A DNA stretch of 64,000 nucleotides from Pseudohalocynthiibacter aestuariivivens (GTDB lineage: Bacteria > Pseudomonadota > Alphaproteobacteria > Rhodobacterales > Rhodobacteraceae), in the NCBI RefSeq assembly GCF_011040495.1, contig NZ_CP049037.1:248001-312000 (forward strand). Direction: 5' to 3'. The position numbers were made by a program, and so were the translations under genes. The notes beneath the pieces were generated by a model. It had not been told where the DNA came from, searched no databases, and was given only the letters and a program-made list of their open reading frames with translations. Numbering within the stretch: position 1 is the first letter of the stretch; the number at the start of each line of letters is the position of its first letter. Positions 44,383 to 52,726 of the stretch are shown here, one piece after another.

Positions 44383-45192
44383 ATGATGCTGAAACACCTC
44401 ATGGCCGCGGCGCTTGCCGCATTACTGATGACCCCCTTGGCGCGCGCCGAAGACCTGAAGCTGGCGGTTACAACATCGTTTCACAACTCTGGCCTTGCCG
44501 ATGTTCTGCTACCCGAGATCAAGGCAGATACCGGCATTAACGTGCAGCTCTTGGTGGTCGGCACCGGTCAGGCGCTACGCTTGGGGGAGGCGGGCGATGT
44601 TGATGCGATCCTAGTACACGCCAAAGCCGCAGAAGAGGCCTTTGTCGCGGGCGGCAACGGCACGCACCGACGTGAGATCATGTATAACGATTTCGTTGTC
44701 GTTGGCCCGTCCGATGACCCGGCGGGTGCGGCAGCCGCGGCTATGGCCACAGATGCACTGGGTGCAATCGCCGCAGCCGAGGCACCGTTTGTCAGCCGCG
44801 GGGACGATAGCGGGACGCACAAAAAAGAGCTAAGCCTATGGGCGGCTGCTGACGTCAATCCCGAAGGCGAGTGGTATCGCGCCGTGGGTGCGGGTATGGG
44901 CGCTGCGCTGAACACGGCGGCCGGCATGAACGCCTACATTTTGGCAGATCGCGCCAGTTGGCTCAATTTTGGCAACAAGGGCGACCTCGCGTTGCTCTTT
45001 GCCGGTGATCCCGTCCTGTTCAACCAATACGCATTCCTGCCGGTGAATCCGCAAAAGCATGCCCATGTCAAAGCGGACTCGGCTATTGAATTGGAAGAGT
45101 GGTTGACCTCGGCGCGCGCGGCCGAACTGATTGATGGATACCGCGTGGCTGGCGAGCAGTTGTTCACCTTTAACGCCAAACCCAATAACTGA
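44383..45192 (+). CDS. tungstate/molybdate-type ABC substrate-binding protein
   Basis: 269 aa with a signal peptide ending LARAE. TupA-like: LAVTTSFHNSGLADVLLPEI near the mature start, VVGTGQALRLGEAGDVDAILVHAKAAEE, and the oxyanion-binding RGDDSGTHKKE at about 140-152. TupA binds tungstate in the periplasm. No permease or ATPase (TupBC) is adjacent, so it is either orphaned or uses a transporter elsewhere. A molybdoenzyme operon lies 3 kb away. Confidence 0.85.
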   Translation: MMLKHLMAAALAALLMTPLARAEDLKLAVTTSFHNSGLADVLLPEIKADTGINVQLLVVGTGQALRLGEAGDVDAILVHAKAAEEAFVAGGNGTHRREIMYNDFVVVGPSDDPAGAAAAAMATDALGAIAAAEAPFVSRGDDSGTHKKELSLWAAADVNPEGEWYRAVGAGMGAALNTAAGMNAYILADRASWLNFGNKGDLALLFAGDPVLFNQYAFLPVNPQKHAHVKADSAIELEEWLTSARAAELIDGYRVAGEQLFTFNAKPNN

Positions 45193-45210
45193 GCCGGGGC
45201 AGGGCCAGAG

Positions 45211-45236
45211 CGGCGGGGTGTTCGCGCATCCCGCCG
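45211..45236. terminator. bidirectional terminator-like hairpin
   Basis: Ten-base stem CGGCGGGGTG/CATCCCGCCG with one G-U pair and a six-base loop, between the convergent tungstate-binding and carnitine dehydrogenase-like genes. No long T-run. Confidence 0.65.
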
Positions 45237-45249
45237 TCATCCTTTGGCG

Positions 45250-46179
45250 CTATTTACGAAACGGGCGCAGCGCCTTTTGCATCGCGGTAATCATCGCATC
45301 GCGTTGCGCTGATTGCTCTGCGTGGCTGGCACCGTTGGCCGCCTCTGCCGCGCCTGCGACGATCACCGCAATCGTTTCGTCGTCCAGATAGGGCTTGCCC
45401 AGATCGTCCCACCAGCCATTGAATGTGTCGCGGAAATGGTCGCAGAACGCCTGCATGCCCCCGGGTCCTGCGCCGAGACTGAACAGCGTCGTCGGCCCCA
45501 TCGCTGCCCACCGCAGCCCCGGACCTGCGGCCATGGCCTTGTCCACGTCGCCGGTCGAGGCGACGCCTGATTGCACCAGATGGATCGCCTCGCGCCAAAC
45601 CGCCGCTTGCAGACGGTTGGCCACATGACCGGGCACTTCGCGATGGACGCGGATCGTGACCTTGCCCACGGCCTCGTAAAAGCGGGCTGCTGCATCCGCG
45701 ACCCCCGGCGCAGTGGCCTCGTTTCCCATCACCTCGACCAGCGGCACCAGATGCGGCGGGTTGAACGGATGCCCCAACACCAGTCGAGATGGGTCGGCAA
45801 AACCCGGCTGCATTTGGCCCAGCGTGAGACCCGACGCCGAACTGGCGATGATTGCCTCGCGCGCCATCCTTGGCTCGATCTCGGCAAAGAGAGCGTGCTT
45901 GACTGTCAGCCGCTCAGGGACGCTTTCCTGAATGAACGCAGCGCCCTCGACGGCATCACCGGCATTCTGGTGAAAGGTAACTGCGTCCGGCGTTCCGCGA
46001 TCGGTCAGACCCAATTCGGTCAATGTAGGCCAAGCCGTATCGATGTAGTCGCGGACCATCTTTTCCGCATTCGGAGAAGGATCATAAACCGCCACGGATC
46101 GCCCCGACGCTAGGAAAAGCGCGGTCCAGCTGGCCCCGATTACTCCGGCGCCCAAGGCTGAGACATGTTGAAATTCCAT
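45250..46179 (-). CDS. L-carnitine dehydrogenase-like 3-hydroxyacyl-CoA dehydrogenase family protein
   Basis: 309 aa from the ATG at 46179, which shares one base with the upstream SDR stop (TGATG). Longer starts in this frame run through the SDR gene and are rejected. NAD-binding GAGVIGASWTALFLASG, catalytic-His region LVLGHPFNPPHLVPLVEV and the C-terminal 3HCDH domain match the carnitine 3-dehydrogenase group (CdhA/LcdH), which makes 3-dehydrocarnitine. CdhA is often fused to a thioesterase; here it ends at 309 aa. Last gene of a five-gene operon. Confidence 0.8.
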   Translation of the reverse strand: MEFQHVSALGAGVIGASWTALFLASGRSVAVYDPSPNAEKMVRDYIDTAWPTLTELGLTDRGTPDAVTFHQNAGDAVEGAAFIQESVPERLTVKHALFAEIEPRMAREAIIASSASGLTLGQMQPGFADPSRLVLGHPFNPPHLVPLVEVMGNEATAPGVADAAARFYEAVGKVTIRVHREVPGHVANRLQAAVWREAIHLVQSGVASTGDVDKAMAAGPGLRWAAMGPTTLFSLGAGPGGMQAFCDHFRDTFNGWWDDLGKPYLDDETIAVIVAGAAEAANGASHAEQSAQRDAMITAMQKALRPFRK

Positions 46180-46925
46180 CAGAACAGTCCCGGATTGAGA
46201 GGGGAAGCCGCCGTCATGCCGCCATCGACGGTAAGGGTTGTGCCGCTGACATAAGCGGCCTGATCCGACCCCAGCCATGCGACGATGTTGGCGATGTCTT
46301 CGGGCGTGCCCATCCGGCCAACCGGATGACGCGCCAGCGCATCGCGCATCGCCGCTTGCGGATCGTTGGCCAGTGCAAAGCCGTCTTCGGCCATTTCGGT
46401 CATGATCCACCCCGGACAGACCGCATTGCAGCGCACCTTCGGGCCGTGATCCACCGCGATAGAGCGAGTGAGCCCATGAACGAATGCCTTGGACGCATTG
46501 TAAAGCGCCATGGATGGATCCGCGACATGCCCCGAGATCGAACCGATATTCACGATCGCACCGCCTTGGGCCTCCATCCCCGGCAGAACTGCCCGGCACA
46601 TGTTGAACACGCCCCGACAATTCGGGCCGACGACTAAATCCCAATCGGAATCTGTGCTGTCGCGGACTGTTTTCTCAACCTGAACGCCAGCGTTGTTCAC
46701 CAGCAACTTGATCGTCCCGTGCGAGGCGGCGCTGTCGACGATCTTTGCGGCGTCGTCGGGGCTGGCCACGTCAGCCTGCACCCACACAACCTCTGCCCCC
46801 AGATCGTCTGGTCGGGTGCCACGACCGCATGTAACCACCTTGTACCCATCCGCAAGGAGGCGGTCGACGATGGCACGGCCGATCCCACGCCCACCACCGG
46901 TGACAATTGCAATGTCGTCGTTCAT
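46179..46925 (-). CDS. short-chain dehydrogenase/reductase
   Basis: 248 aa classical SDR: TGGGRGIG cofactor motif, NNAGVQ, catalytic Ser in NIGSIS and Tyr-x-x-x-Lys in YNASK. It ends with TVDGGMTA as usual. It oxidises a secondary alcohol or reduces a ketone with NAD(P). Operon position beside the carnitine dehydrogenase-like enzyme and BKACE raises the idea of a D-carnitine dehydrogenase, since that activity is SDR-type in Agrobacterium. It is 15 bases after BKACE. Confidence 0.85.
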   Translation of the reverse strand: MNDDIAIVTGGGRGIGRAIVDRLLADGYKVVTCGRGTRPDDLGAEVVWVQADVASPDDAAKIVDSAASHGTIKLLVNNAGVQVEKTVRDSTDSDWDLVVGPNCRGVFNMCRAVLPGMEAQGGAIVNIGSISGHVADPSMALYNASKAFVHGLTRSIAVDHGPKVRCNAVCPGWIMTEMAEDGFALANDPQAAMRDALARHPVGRMGTPEDIANIVAWLGSDQAAYVSGTTLTVDGGMTAASPLNPGLF

Positions 46926-46940
46926 TTCACTGCTCCTCGT

Positions 46941-47870
46941 CTAGAACGCAACCTGATCGCCCCCCTTGAGGCCAAGACGCATGCGCGCCTCGTCTGGAGT
47001 GGCGATGGTGAGGCCGAGATTTTCAATGATTTGCCGGATTTTCCTGACTTGCTGTGCGCTCGACGTCGCCTTCTGGCCGGGTCCTATATAGAGGCTGTCC
47101 TCCAGCCCAACCCGCAAATTTCCACCCAGCAGGGCGCTCTGGGTCGTAAAGGGCATCTGGTGCCGACCCGCTGCCAAAACCGACCATTCGTATTCGGCGC
47201 CAAAGAGTTTCTCGGCAATGGTGTGCATGTGCATCAGATTGTCCAAATCCGCGCCGACGCCCCCCAGAATGCCAAACACCATCTGCAAGAAAAAGGGTGG
47301 TTTGATCCAGCCCTGATCAATGCACCAGGCCAGATTGTAGAGATGGCCCAGATCGTAGATCTCGAATTCGAACTTTGTGCCATGTCCTTCGCCCAATTCC
47401 TTCATCGCGAATTCGATGTCGGCGAACGTGTTGCGAAAGATGAAATCGCGCGTCATGTCCAGAAACTCGGGTTCCCAGGCGTGCTTCCAGTCCGAATACT
47501 TGTCCTTCATGGGGAAAATCCCGAAATTCATCGACCCCATGTTCATTGATGCCATTTCCGGGCTGGCACGCAGCGCAGCGCGCAACCGTTGTTCTCGCGT
47601 CATGCCCAATCCCCCGCCGGTCGAGACGTTCATCACGGCATTCGTCGCCTGTTTAATGCGCGGCAGGAAATCCATGAAGAGTTCAGGATCGGCGTCCGGC
47701 CTGCCGTCCTCTGGATTGCGGGCATGCAGGTGGATGATTGACGCGCCGGCCTCGGCGGCCTCGATGCTGGCCTGCGCGATTTCGGTCGGTGTGATTGGCA
47801 GATGCTCGGACATAGTGGGCGTGTGAATGCCACCCGTGGGCGCGCATGTGATAATGATCGGTTTGCTCAT
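46941..47870 (-). CDS. BKACE family beta-keto acid cleavage enzyme (dehydrocarnitine cleavage candidate)
   Basis: 309 aa DUF849/BKACE TIM-barrel; GAGGAACG precedes the ATG. Metal and substrate motifs: IIITCAPTGG, HLHARNPEDGRPD, NVSTGGG near residue 85, FEIYDLGHLYNL and GNLRVGLEDSLYIGPGQ. The family joins a beta-keto acid with acetyl-CoA, giving acetoacetate plus a new CoA ester; with dehydrocarnitine the product is betainyl-CoA. The CdhA-like neighbour makes this reading likely. No betainyl-CoA thioesterase gene is visible here. Confidence 0.85.
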   Translation of the reverse strand: MSKPIIITCAPTGGIHTPTMSEHLPITPTEIAQASIEAAEAGASIIHLHARNPEDGRPDADPELFMDFLPRIKQATNAVMNVSTGGGLGMTREQRLRAALRASPEMASMNMGSMNFGIFPMKDKYSDWKHAWEPEFLDMTRDFIFRNTFADIEFAMKELGEGHGTKFEFEIYDLGHLYNLAWCIDQGWIKPPFFLQMVFGILGGVGADLDNLMHMHTIAEKLFGAEYEWSVLAAGRHQMPFTTQSALLGGNLRVGLEDSLYIGPGQKATSSAQQVRKIRQIIENLGLTIATPDEARMRLGLKGGDQVAF

Positions 47871-47940
47871 GTAGCGTTCCTCAAACGGGCGCCTTGGCCC
47901 TTCTTTTTTACAAAACTACGCGCGATGCCCATAACCACAA

Positions 47941-48735
47941 TCACAGGCGCATCTGTTGAACCTGCGCGCTCAACCCTCCATCCAGCACCCAGAGCTGACC
48001 GGAGGCATAGCGGGCCTCATCTGAGGCCAGCCAGTTTACCAGATTGGCGATGTCTTCTGGCGTGCCATAGGTGCGCATGGGGTGCACATCGCGCACCGCC
48101 TGCTGTAGCGCGTCGATCGATTTGCCACCGGCCCCCGATCCGTCACCGGTAAAGAAGCTCTGCAACATCGGTGTGTCGATGTAGCCGGGGCAGATTGCGT
48201 TGACCCGAATCCCTTCGGGGCCGTGATCGCAGGCCATTGCGCGGGTCAGGGCATGAACCGCACCCTTGGTCGCGCAATAGGCGGCAAGGCCAGGATCGGC
48301 GATGAATCCGTCGTAGGAGCCGAAATTGATGATGCTGGCGCTGATGCCCGATTTCGCGGCCGCGCGCATCAGAGGCAAGGCGTATTTGCTGGTCAGGAAG
48401 GTGCCTGTCGCATTGACGGCGAAGCTGAGGTTCCATTCTTCAAGGGTGGTATTCTCGATGGTCTTTTCAATCTCAATACCCGCCGCATTGACCAGAATAT
48501 CCAGCTTTCCCTCATCTTCGGCAACCTGTGCCATCGCTGTCTTTGCCGCATTCTCGGATGTTACATCAAGGTGAATGAACCGGGTCCCATCAGCGTCATG
48601 TGCGCCGAGCGACCCTGCCTCACTGATGTCGGCTGCGTAAACAGTGGCACCCTCACGCAGGAAACGTGCGCAGATGGCGCGACCGATACCGCCGCGTCCG
48701 CCGGTCACGAGGGCGGTCTTGCCTTTCAACATCAT
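47941..48735 (-). CDS. short-chain dehydrogenase/reductase
   Basis: 264 aa classical SDR with TGGRGGIG, NAAGIE, catalytic Ser in NFGSYDG and YCATK, ending VLDGGLSA. The second SDR of the operon, about equally distant in style from the first, so not a recent duplicate. Its first ATG overlaps the choline-sulfatase stop by four bases, tying its translation to betC. Substrate unknown. Confidence 0.85.
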   Translation of the reverse strand: MMLKGKTALVTGGRGGIGRAICARFLREGATVYAADISEAGSLGAHDADGTRFIHLDVTSENAAKTAMAQVAEDEGKLDILVNAAGIEIEKTIENTTLEEWNLSFAVNATGTFLTSKYALPLMRAAAKSGISASIINFGSYDGFIADPGLAAYCATKGAVHALTRAMACDHGPEGIRVNAICPGYIDTPMLQSFFTGDGSGAGGKSIDALQQAVRDVHPMRTYGTPEDIANLVNWLASDEARYASGQLWVLDGGLSAQVQQMRL

Positions 48736-50267
48736 TCTTCAGTCTCCTTGAGCGGGGGATAACGGTAGCGCGCGGCGGCCACAGTCCAGTCCATGTGATT
48801 GCGGACATATTGCTGGCTTGCATCGCTGGGCGGGTTGTAATCCCATGTGTCACCGGCACCGGCCTCCATCGCGGCATGCAGGGCACGGCGTGATTTCTGC
48901 GTAGCGATGATATCTGCGCGCAGGGAGGGGGAATCCCATCGTTCGGCCACTTCGGCTGCAAATCCCGCTGCGGCCTCTTGGTAATCGGGATCGCGTGCCC
49001 GGTTGGTGATCTCTGCCGGGTCGCGTGCCAAATCATAAAGCTGCGGTGGGTCCACGTCACAGTGGATGTACTTTAGCGCGCCGCGTCGGATCATAAAGAC
49101 TGGCGCAGGGGTCATTTCGGCGCAATATTCGCCGACTGCCAAATCCTGTGTATCCGGCTCACCGCGTGCCAACGGCAGCAGGGATCGGCCATCAATCGGT
49201 TCGCCGAACATATCAGGGCTGCCACCGGCGATCTCAACCAGTGTCGGCAGAATATCAACGAGTGAGCAGGCGTTTGGCGCGCTGCCCTGCACGATGCCCG
49301 GCCCGGCCATGATCAGCGGCACCCGTGCCGAATGTTCGAAGAAGTTCATCTTGTACCACAGGCCCCGTTCACCAAGCATGTCGCCGTGATCTGCGGTGAC
49401 GATGATCACGGTGTTCTCCAGCGCGCCAGTTTCTTCTAACGTGCGGACGAGTTCGCCGATCTTGCTGTCGAAGTAGCTGACATTGGCCAGATAGGCGCGG
49501 CGGGCCCGAAGAACCTCTTCGTCTGTGAGCGGTATGTAGGATGCTTCGATCCCATCCATCACCCGGCGCGAGAATGGATCCTGATCCTCTGGGGCGATGA
49601 TATGGGCGGGCATGTCGATGTCATCATCGTTATAGAGGTTCCAGAATTCTGGCCGTGCAACATAGGGGTCGTGAGGATGGATAAAGCTGGCGACCAATGC
49701 AAATGGCGTGTCGGTTCCGCAAACACGGTCACGGGCGCGGTCAAAGAGCCAGCGGCGTGCCGCAAACCCCACCTCATCATCATAGTCGATTTGATAGGTG
49801 GCTTGCGCAACGCCGCTTTCCTTTACGGTCTGCATGTTGTGGTACCACTTGTCGATCCGTTCGTCCGGCGCTTCCCAATCGGGTGTCCAGGCGAAATCAG
49901 CGGGGTAGATGTCCGTGGTTACACGGTCCTGAAAACCATGCTTTTGGTCAGGGCCGACAAAGTGCATTTTTCCTGATAAACAGGTATGATATCCTAAAGC
50001 TTTTAAGTAGTGCGCGAATGTCGGAACGCTGGCGCGGAATTCGCTGGCATTGTCATAGGCGGCGATGCGGCTGATCAACTGCCCCGACATGAATGCAAAA
50101 CGCGAGGGCGCGCAAAGCGGCGCGTTGCAATAGGCAGCGTCAAAGCGCATGCCACGCGCGGCCAGCGCATCCATATGCGGCGTTTTGGCGATCGGATGGC
50201 CATAGGCGCCGCAGAAATGCGGGGCAAGCTGGTCGGCCATGATTATGGCGATGTTCGGTTTTGTCAT
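48732..50267 (-). CDS. betC: choline-sulfatase
   Basis: 511 aa from the ATG at 50267 (AGGA eight bases upstream), preferred over ATG 50273. Sulfatase family: NIAIIMADQLAPHFCGAYG, the formylglycine site Cys-Ala-Pro-Ser-Arg in LCAPSRFAFMSG, DHGDMLGERGLWYKMNFFEHS, and the BetC-specific C-terminal GDTWDYNPP and SQQYVRNHMDW. It hydrolyses choline-O-sulfate to choline and sulfate in the cytoplasm. First gene of the five-gene operon. Confidence 0.93.
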   Translation of the reverse strand: MTKPNIAIIMADQLAPHFCGAYGHPIAKTPHMDALAARGMRFDAAYCNAPLCAPSRFAFMSGQLISRIAAYDNASEFRASVPTFAHYLKALGYHTCLSGKMHFVGPDQKHGFQDRVTTDIYPADFAWTPDWEAPDERIDKWYHNMQTVKESGVAQATYQIDYDDEVGFAARRWLFDRARDRVCGTDTPFALVASFIHPHDPYVARPEFWNLYNDDDIDMPAHIIAPEDQDPFSRRVMDGIEASYIPLTDEEVLRARRAYLANVSYFDSKIGELVRTLEETGALENTVIIVTADHGDMLGERGLWYKMNFFEHSARVPLIMAGPGIVQGSAPNACSLVDILPTLVEIAGGSPDMFGEPIDGRSLLPLARGEPDTQDLAVGEYCAEMTPAPVFMIRRGALKYIHCDVDPPQLYDLARDPAEITNRARDPDYQEAAAGFAAEVAERWDSPSLRADIIATQKSRRALHAAMEAGAGDTWDYNPPSDASQQYVRNHMDWTVAAARYRYPPLKETEE

Positions 50268-50280
50268 GGACATGTCCTGA

Positions 50281-50302
50281 ATTTTCTTCGTCTGAAGAAA
50301 AT
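50281..50302. promoter_or_regulatory. ATTTTCTTC-GTCT-GAAGAAAAT dyad upstream of betC
   Basis: Nine-base perfect inverted repeat, 8-14 bases upstream of the betC ribosome site and 34 bases after the Rieske gene stop. It is strikingly AT-rich in this GC-rich stretch. As RNA it could end the upstream Rieske message; as DNA it could be an operator. Confidence 0.5.
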
Positions 50303-50335
50303 TGAATGAAGAAAACTCATAGGAATTTTCTCTTT

Positions 50336-51478
50336 CTATAAACGGCTTGCGGCTTGATATGCATTTAGGATGAGGCCGTGAAAATGGTGCACGGCATGTT
50401 CGGATTTCCCAGACCCGGACGGGTCGTTGACAATCCGGCCTTGGGTAAAGGCAGGCGTGTTCATGCCACGCTGGACGCTTTCAACCAGACCTATATCCTC
50501 GACCTGCAGCACCTCATCAATGTAGCGCATTGCGTCCTGCTCCATCGGGTCAGGATCCGGCGTCTCCAGATAGAAGTCATAGGTTTCCAGTGTCCGATCC
50601 GGCCCCATGGGGATCACGTTCAGCACGATGATCGACGACCGCCCCGGATAACGCATCAGGCAGGTTGTTGGCCACAGCCACCAGACGGCATGGGTTTTCA
50701 CCGTCGCGTTGCTGACGTCATAGGCGCTGTTGGGGGTATTGCCGGCCTCTGCCATGTGCGACGAATAGATGCCGTAGGTTGTCACCTTGTAGGTATCCAT
50801 ATCAACAAGGTCGCAGAAATCCTTGTGCGCGGTCGGGCAGTGGTAACATTCCAGAAAATTATCGACGACGTTCTTCCAGTTCGATTTGATGTCATATGTC
50901 AGCCGACGCCCAAAGGTCAGTTGGTCAATATCGGGTGCCCAGTGTCGGATTTCGGTTTCCAGATCGCCGGACTGCTCGGCGAGCGAGACGGCGTTAGGGT
51001 CGAGGTTCACGTAGATGAAGCCGCAGAATTCCTCGACCTGCACCGCATCAAGGCAGATTTCCTTGGGGTCGAAGTCTGTCAGATGTTCTGTTTCAGGCGC
51101 GCGCACCAACTGGCCATCCAGTTTATAGACCCACGCGTGATAGGGACACATGATACGTGAGGTTGTGCCGCGACCACTCAACAATTCATGGGCGCGGTGT
51201 TTGCAGACGTTGTAGAACGCGCGCAGGACGCCCTCGCGGTCACGCACGATGGCGACGGGCTGCCCGGCGATCTGTGCGGTGAAGTAGCTGCCCGGCCCGC
51301 GCAATGCCTCGACATGGCAGACCCATTGCCAATTACGGGCCAGAACCGCGCGCAAATCTGCGTCGAACCATTTCTGATCGGTGTATGCTTCTGCGCGCAA
51401 TGATTGCGAGCTGCCACTGTCGGCGGAGTAGCCTTGGCTGATATGATCATAGTCGGATTGGCTGAGAATGGCTGACAT
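50336..51478 (-). CDS. Rieske oxygenase alpha subunit, CntA/GbcA-like (quaternary amine monooxygenase)
   Basis: 380 aa from the ATG at 51478 (GGAGCG upstream). Rieske ligands in NVCKHRAHELL and MCPYHAWVYK. The mononuclear centre has NWKNVVDNFLECYHCPTAH, with the bridging Glu and two His seen in carnitine monooxygenase CntA/YeaW and betaine monooxygenase GbcA. The C-terminal SGSGKSEHAVHHFHGL also fits. Which amine it takes (carnitine, betaine, butyrobetaine) is not clear from sequence. It needs a reductase that is not encoded in the window. Confidence 0.85.
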   Translation of the reverse strand: MSAILSQSDYDHISQGYSADSGSSQSLRAEAYTDQKWFDADLRAVLARNWQWVCHVEALRGPGSYFTAQIAGQPVAIVRDREGVLRAFYNVCKHRAHELLSGRGTTSRIMCPYHAWVYKLDGQLVRAPETEHLTDFDPKEICLDAVQVEEFCGFIYVNLDPNAVSLAEQSGDLETEIRHWAPDIDQLTFGRRLTYDIKSNWKNVVDNFLECYHCPTAHKDFCDLVDMDTYKVTTYGIYSSHMAEAGNTPNSAYDVSNATVKTHAVWWLWPTTCLMRYPGRSSIIVLNVIPMGPDRTLETYDFYLETPDPDPMEQDAMRYIDEVLQVEDIGLVESVQRGMNTPAFTQGRIVNDPSGSGKSEHAVHHFHGLILNAYQAASRL

Positions 51479-51603
51479 GACGACGCTCCGGTTACATTTC
51501 GGGGTAACGGCCCCGAACCTGCAGTCAGAATGTCGCAGCACGCGCCGATAAATGTGCATCCCTCGCCTTGATCTGAACTTTTATAGACATTGTGTCAGAC
51601 GGC

Positions 51604-52617
51604 CTATTTCGCCTTACGGTGCAGCGGCCATGCGCGAAACTCGAACGGCACGCGCCCCTCTACGCGGTCGCGCCGGGGGGGCAGGCCGAAACGGTCACGA
51701 TAGGCACGACTGAAATGCACCTGACTGGCAAAGCCAGAGGCGACCGCGACTTGGGCCATTGCCATGTCGGTCTGGGTAACGAGGCCCCGCGCCCTGTCCA
51801 GCCGGATATCACGATAGTAGAGCGCCGGTGTTTTCTTGACATATGTCCGAAAGAGCCGATTGAGCTGGCGATGCGAGATGCCGATCAAGTTGCAGACATC
51901 GGCAATTGGAATCGGCGTTTCCAGGTTCTTCTCCATCAAGGTGATGGCACGTTTCACTATACGCGGTGCAGTATTGCCCAATGGCTCCATCGGACCGGCA
52001 TTCTGCTGACTGCCCGCAGGGCGAACGCTGGGGTGAAAGAGATACCGCGCCGCAGCGTTCGCCTGACCGTCACCCAACGCACCGCGTAAGATATTCAGTG
52101 CAAAGTCCACGCTGGCTGATCCACCTGCACAACTGATGCGATTGCCATCGAAAATGAATAAATCTTCGCTCATTTCAATGTCAGGATACATTTCACCGAA
52201 GGCGTCAATATGCTCGTAGTGAACAGTTGCGCGCTTTTCCTTTAACAGACCAGCCTGAGCCAGAATAAAGGCACCGGTATCCAGCGCGCCCAGCGTGGCA
52301 CCCTGACCGGCCCATCGCCACAATGCTGCATGCAGTGGGGTGCTGTTATGTGTCTCGGGTGCCCAACTGGACGACACAATGACGATATCGGCGCTTTGCC
52401 CCTGCACTTGCGACAGGGGGATGGTTCCCAGTTCGGTTCCGTTGCTGGCCGGGCAGGGACCGCCGCGTTCTGATACGATCTGCCAACGGAAACGCGATGT
52501 GCCCCCCAGATAGTTTGCGACGCGAAACGGATCGACAAATCCCATGGTTGCCGACATGTTAAAATGCGGCGTCACGATAATGATGATTTTGCATGGTGAT
52601 TGCGAAATTCGGCTCAT
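51604..52617 (-). CDS. GlxA family AraC-type regulator of quaternary amine genes
   Basis: 337 aa from the ATG at 52617; the ATG at 52749 adds a spurious hydrophobic leader. An N-terminal DJ-1/PfpI sensor domain (residues 10-190; IIIIVTPHFNMSATMGFVDPFRVANYL, CAGGSASVDFALNIL) and C-terminal AraC HTH pair (VCNLIGISHRQLNRLF, QVAVASGFASQVHFSRAY). Same layout as GbdR and CdhR, which sense betaine or carnitine. It is divergent from the ABC importer and upstream of the Rieske/betC genes. Confidence 0.9.
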   Translation of the reverse strand: MSRISQSPCKIIIIVTPHFNMSATMGFVDPFRVANYLGGTSRFRWQIVSERGGPCPASNGTELGTIPLSQVQGQSADIVIVSSSWAPETHNSTPLHAALWRWAGQGATLGALDTGAFILAQAGLLKEKRATVHYEHIDAFGEMYPDIEMSEDLFIFDGNRISCAGGSASVDFALNILRGALGDGQANAAARYLFHPSVRPAGSQQNAGPMEPLGNTAPRIVKRAITLMEKNLETPIPIADVCNLIGISHRQLNRLFRTYVKKTPALYYRDIRLDRARGLVTQTDMAMAQVAVASGFASQVHFSRAYRDRFGLPPRRDRVEGRVPFEFRAWPLHRKAK

Positions 52618-52726
52618 ATGACTATTGATGCAAAAAAGGGGACCAAAACAAGCATTTTGCGACGCGACGACCTGCAATACTTCAACGAACAAAAGCAACG
52701 AACAAAAAACAATCAGGGAGACTATA

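Noticed and set aside
46180..46644. N-terminal extension of the carnitine dehydrogenase-like frame
   Set aside because: It lies entirely inside the SDR gene in another frame; the family starts at MEFQHVSALGAG (46179).
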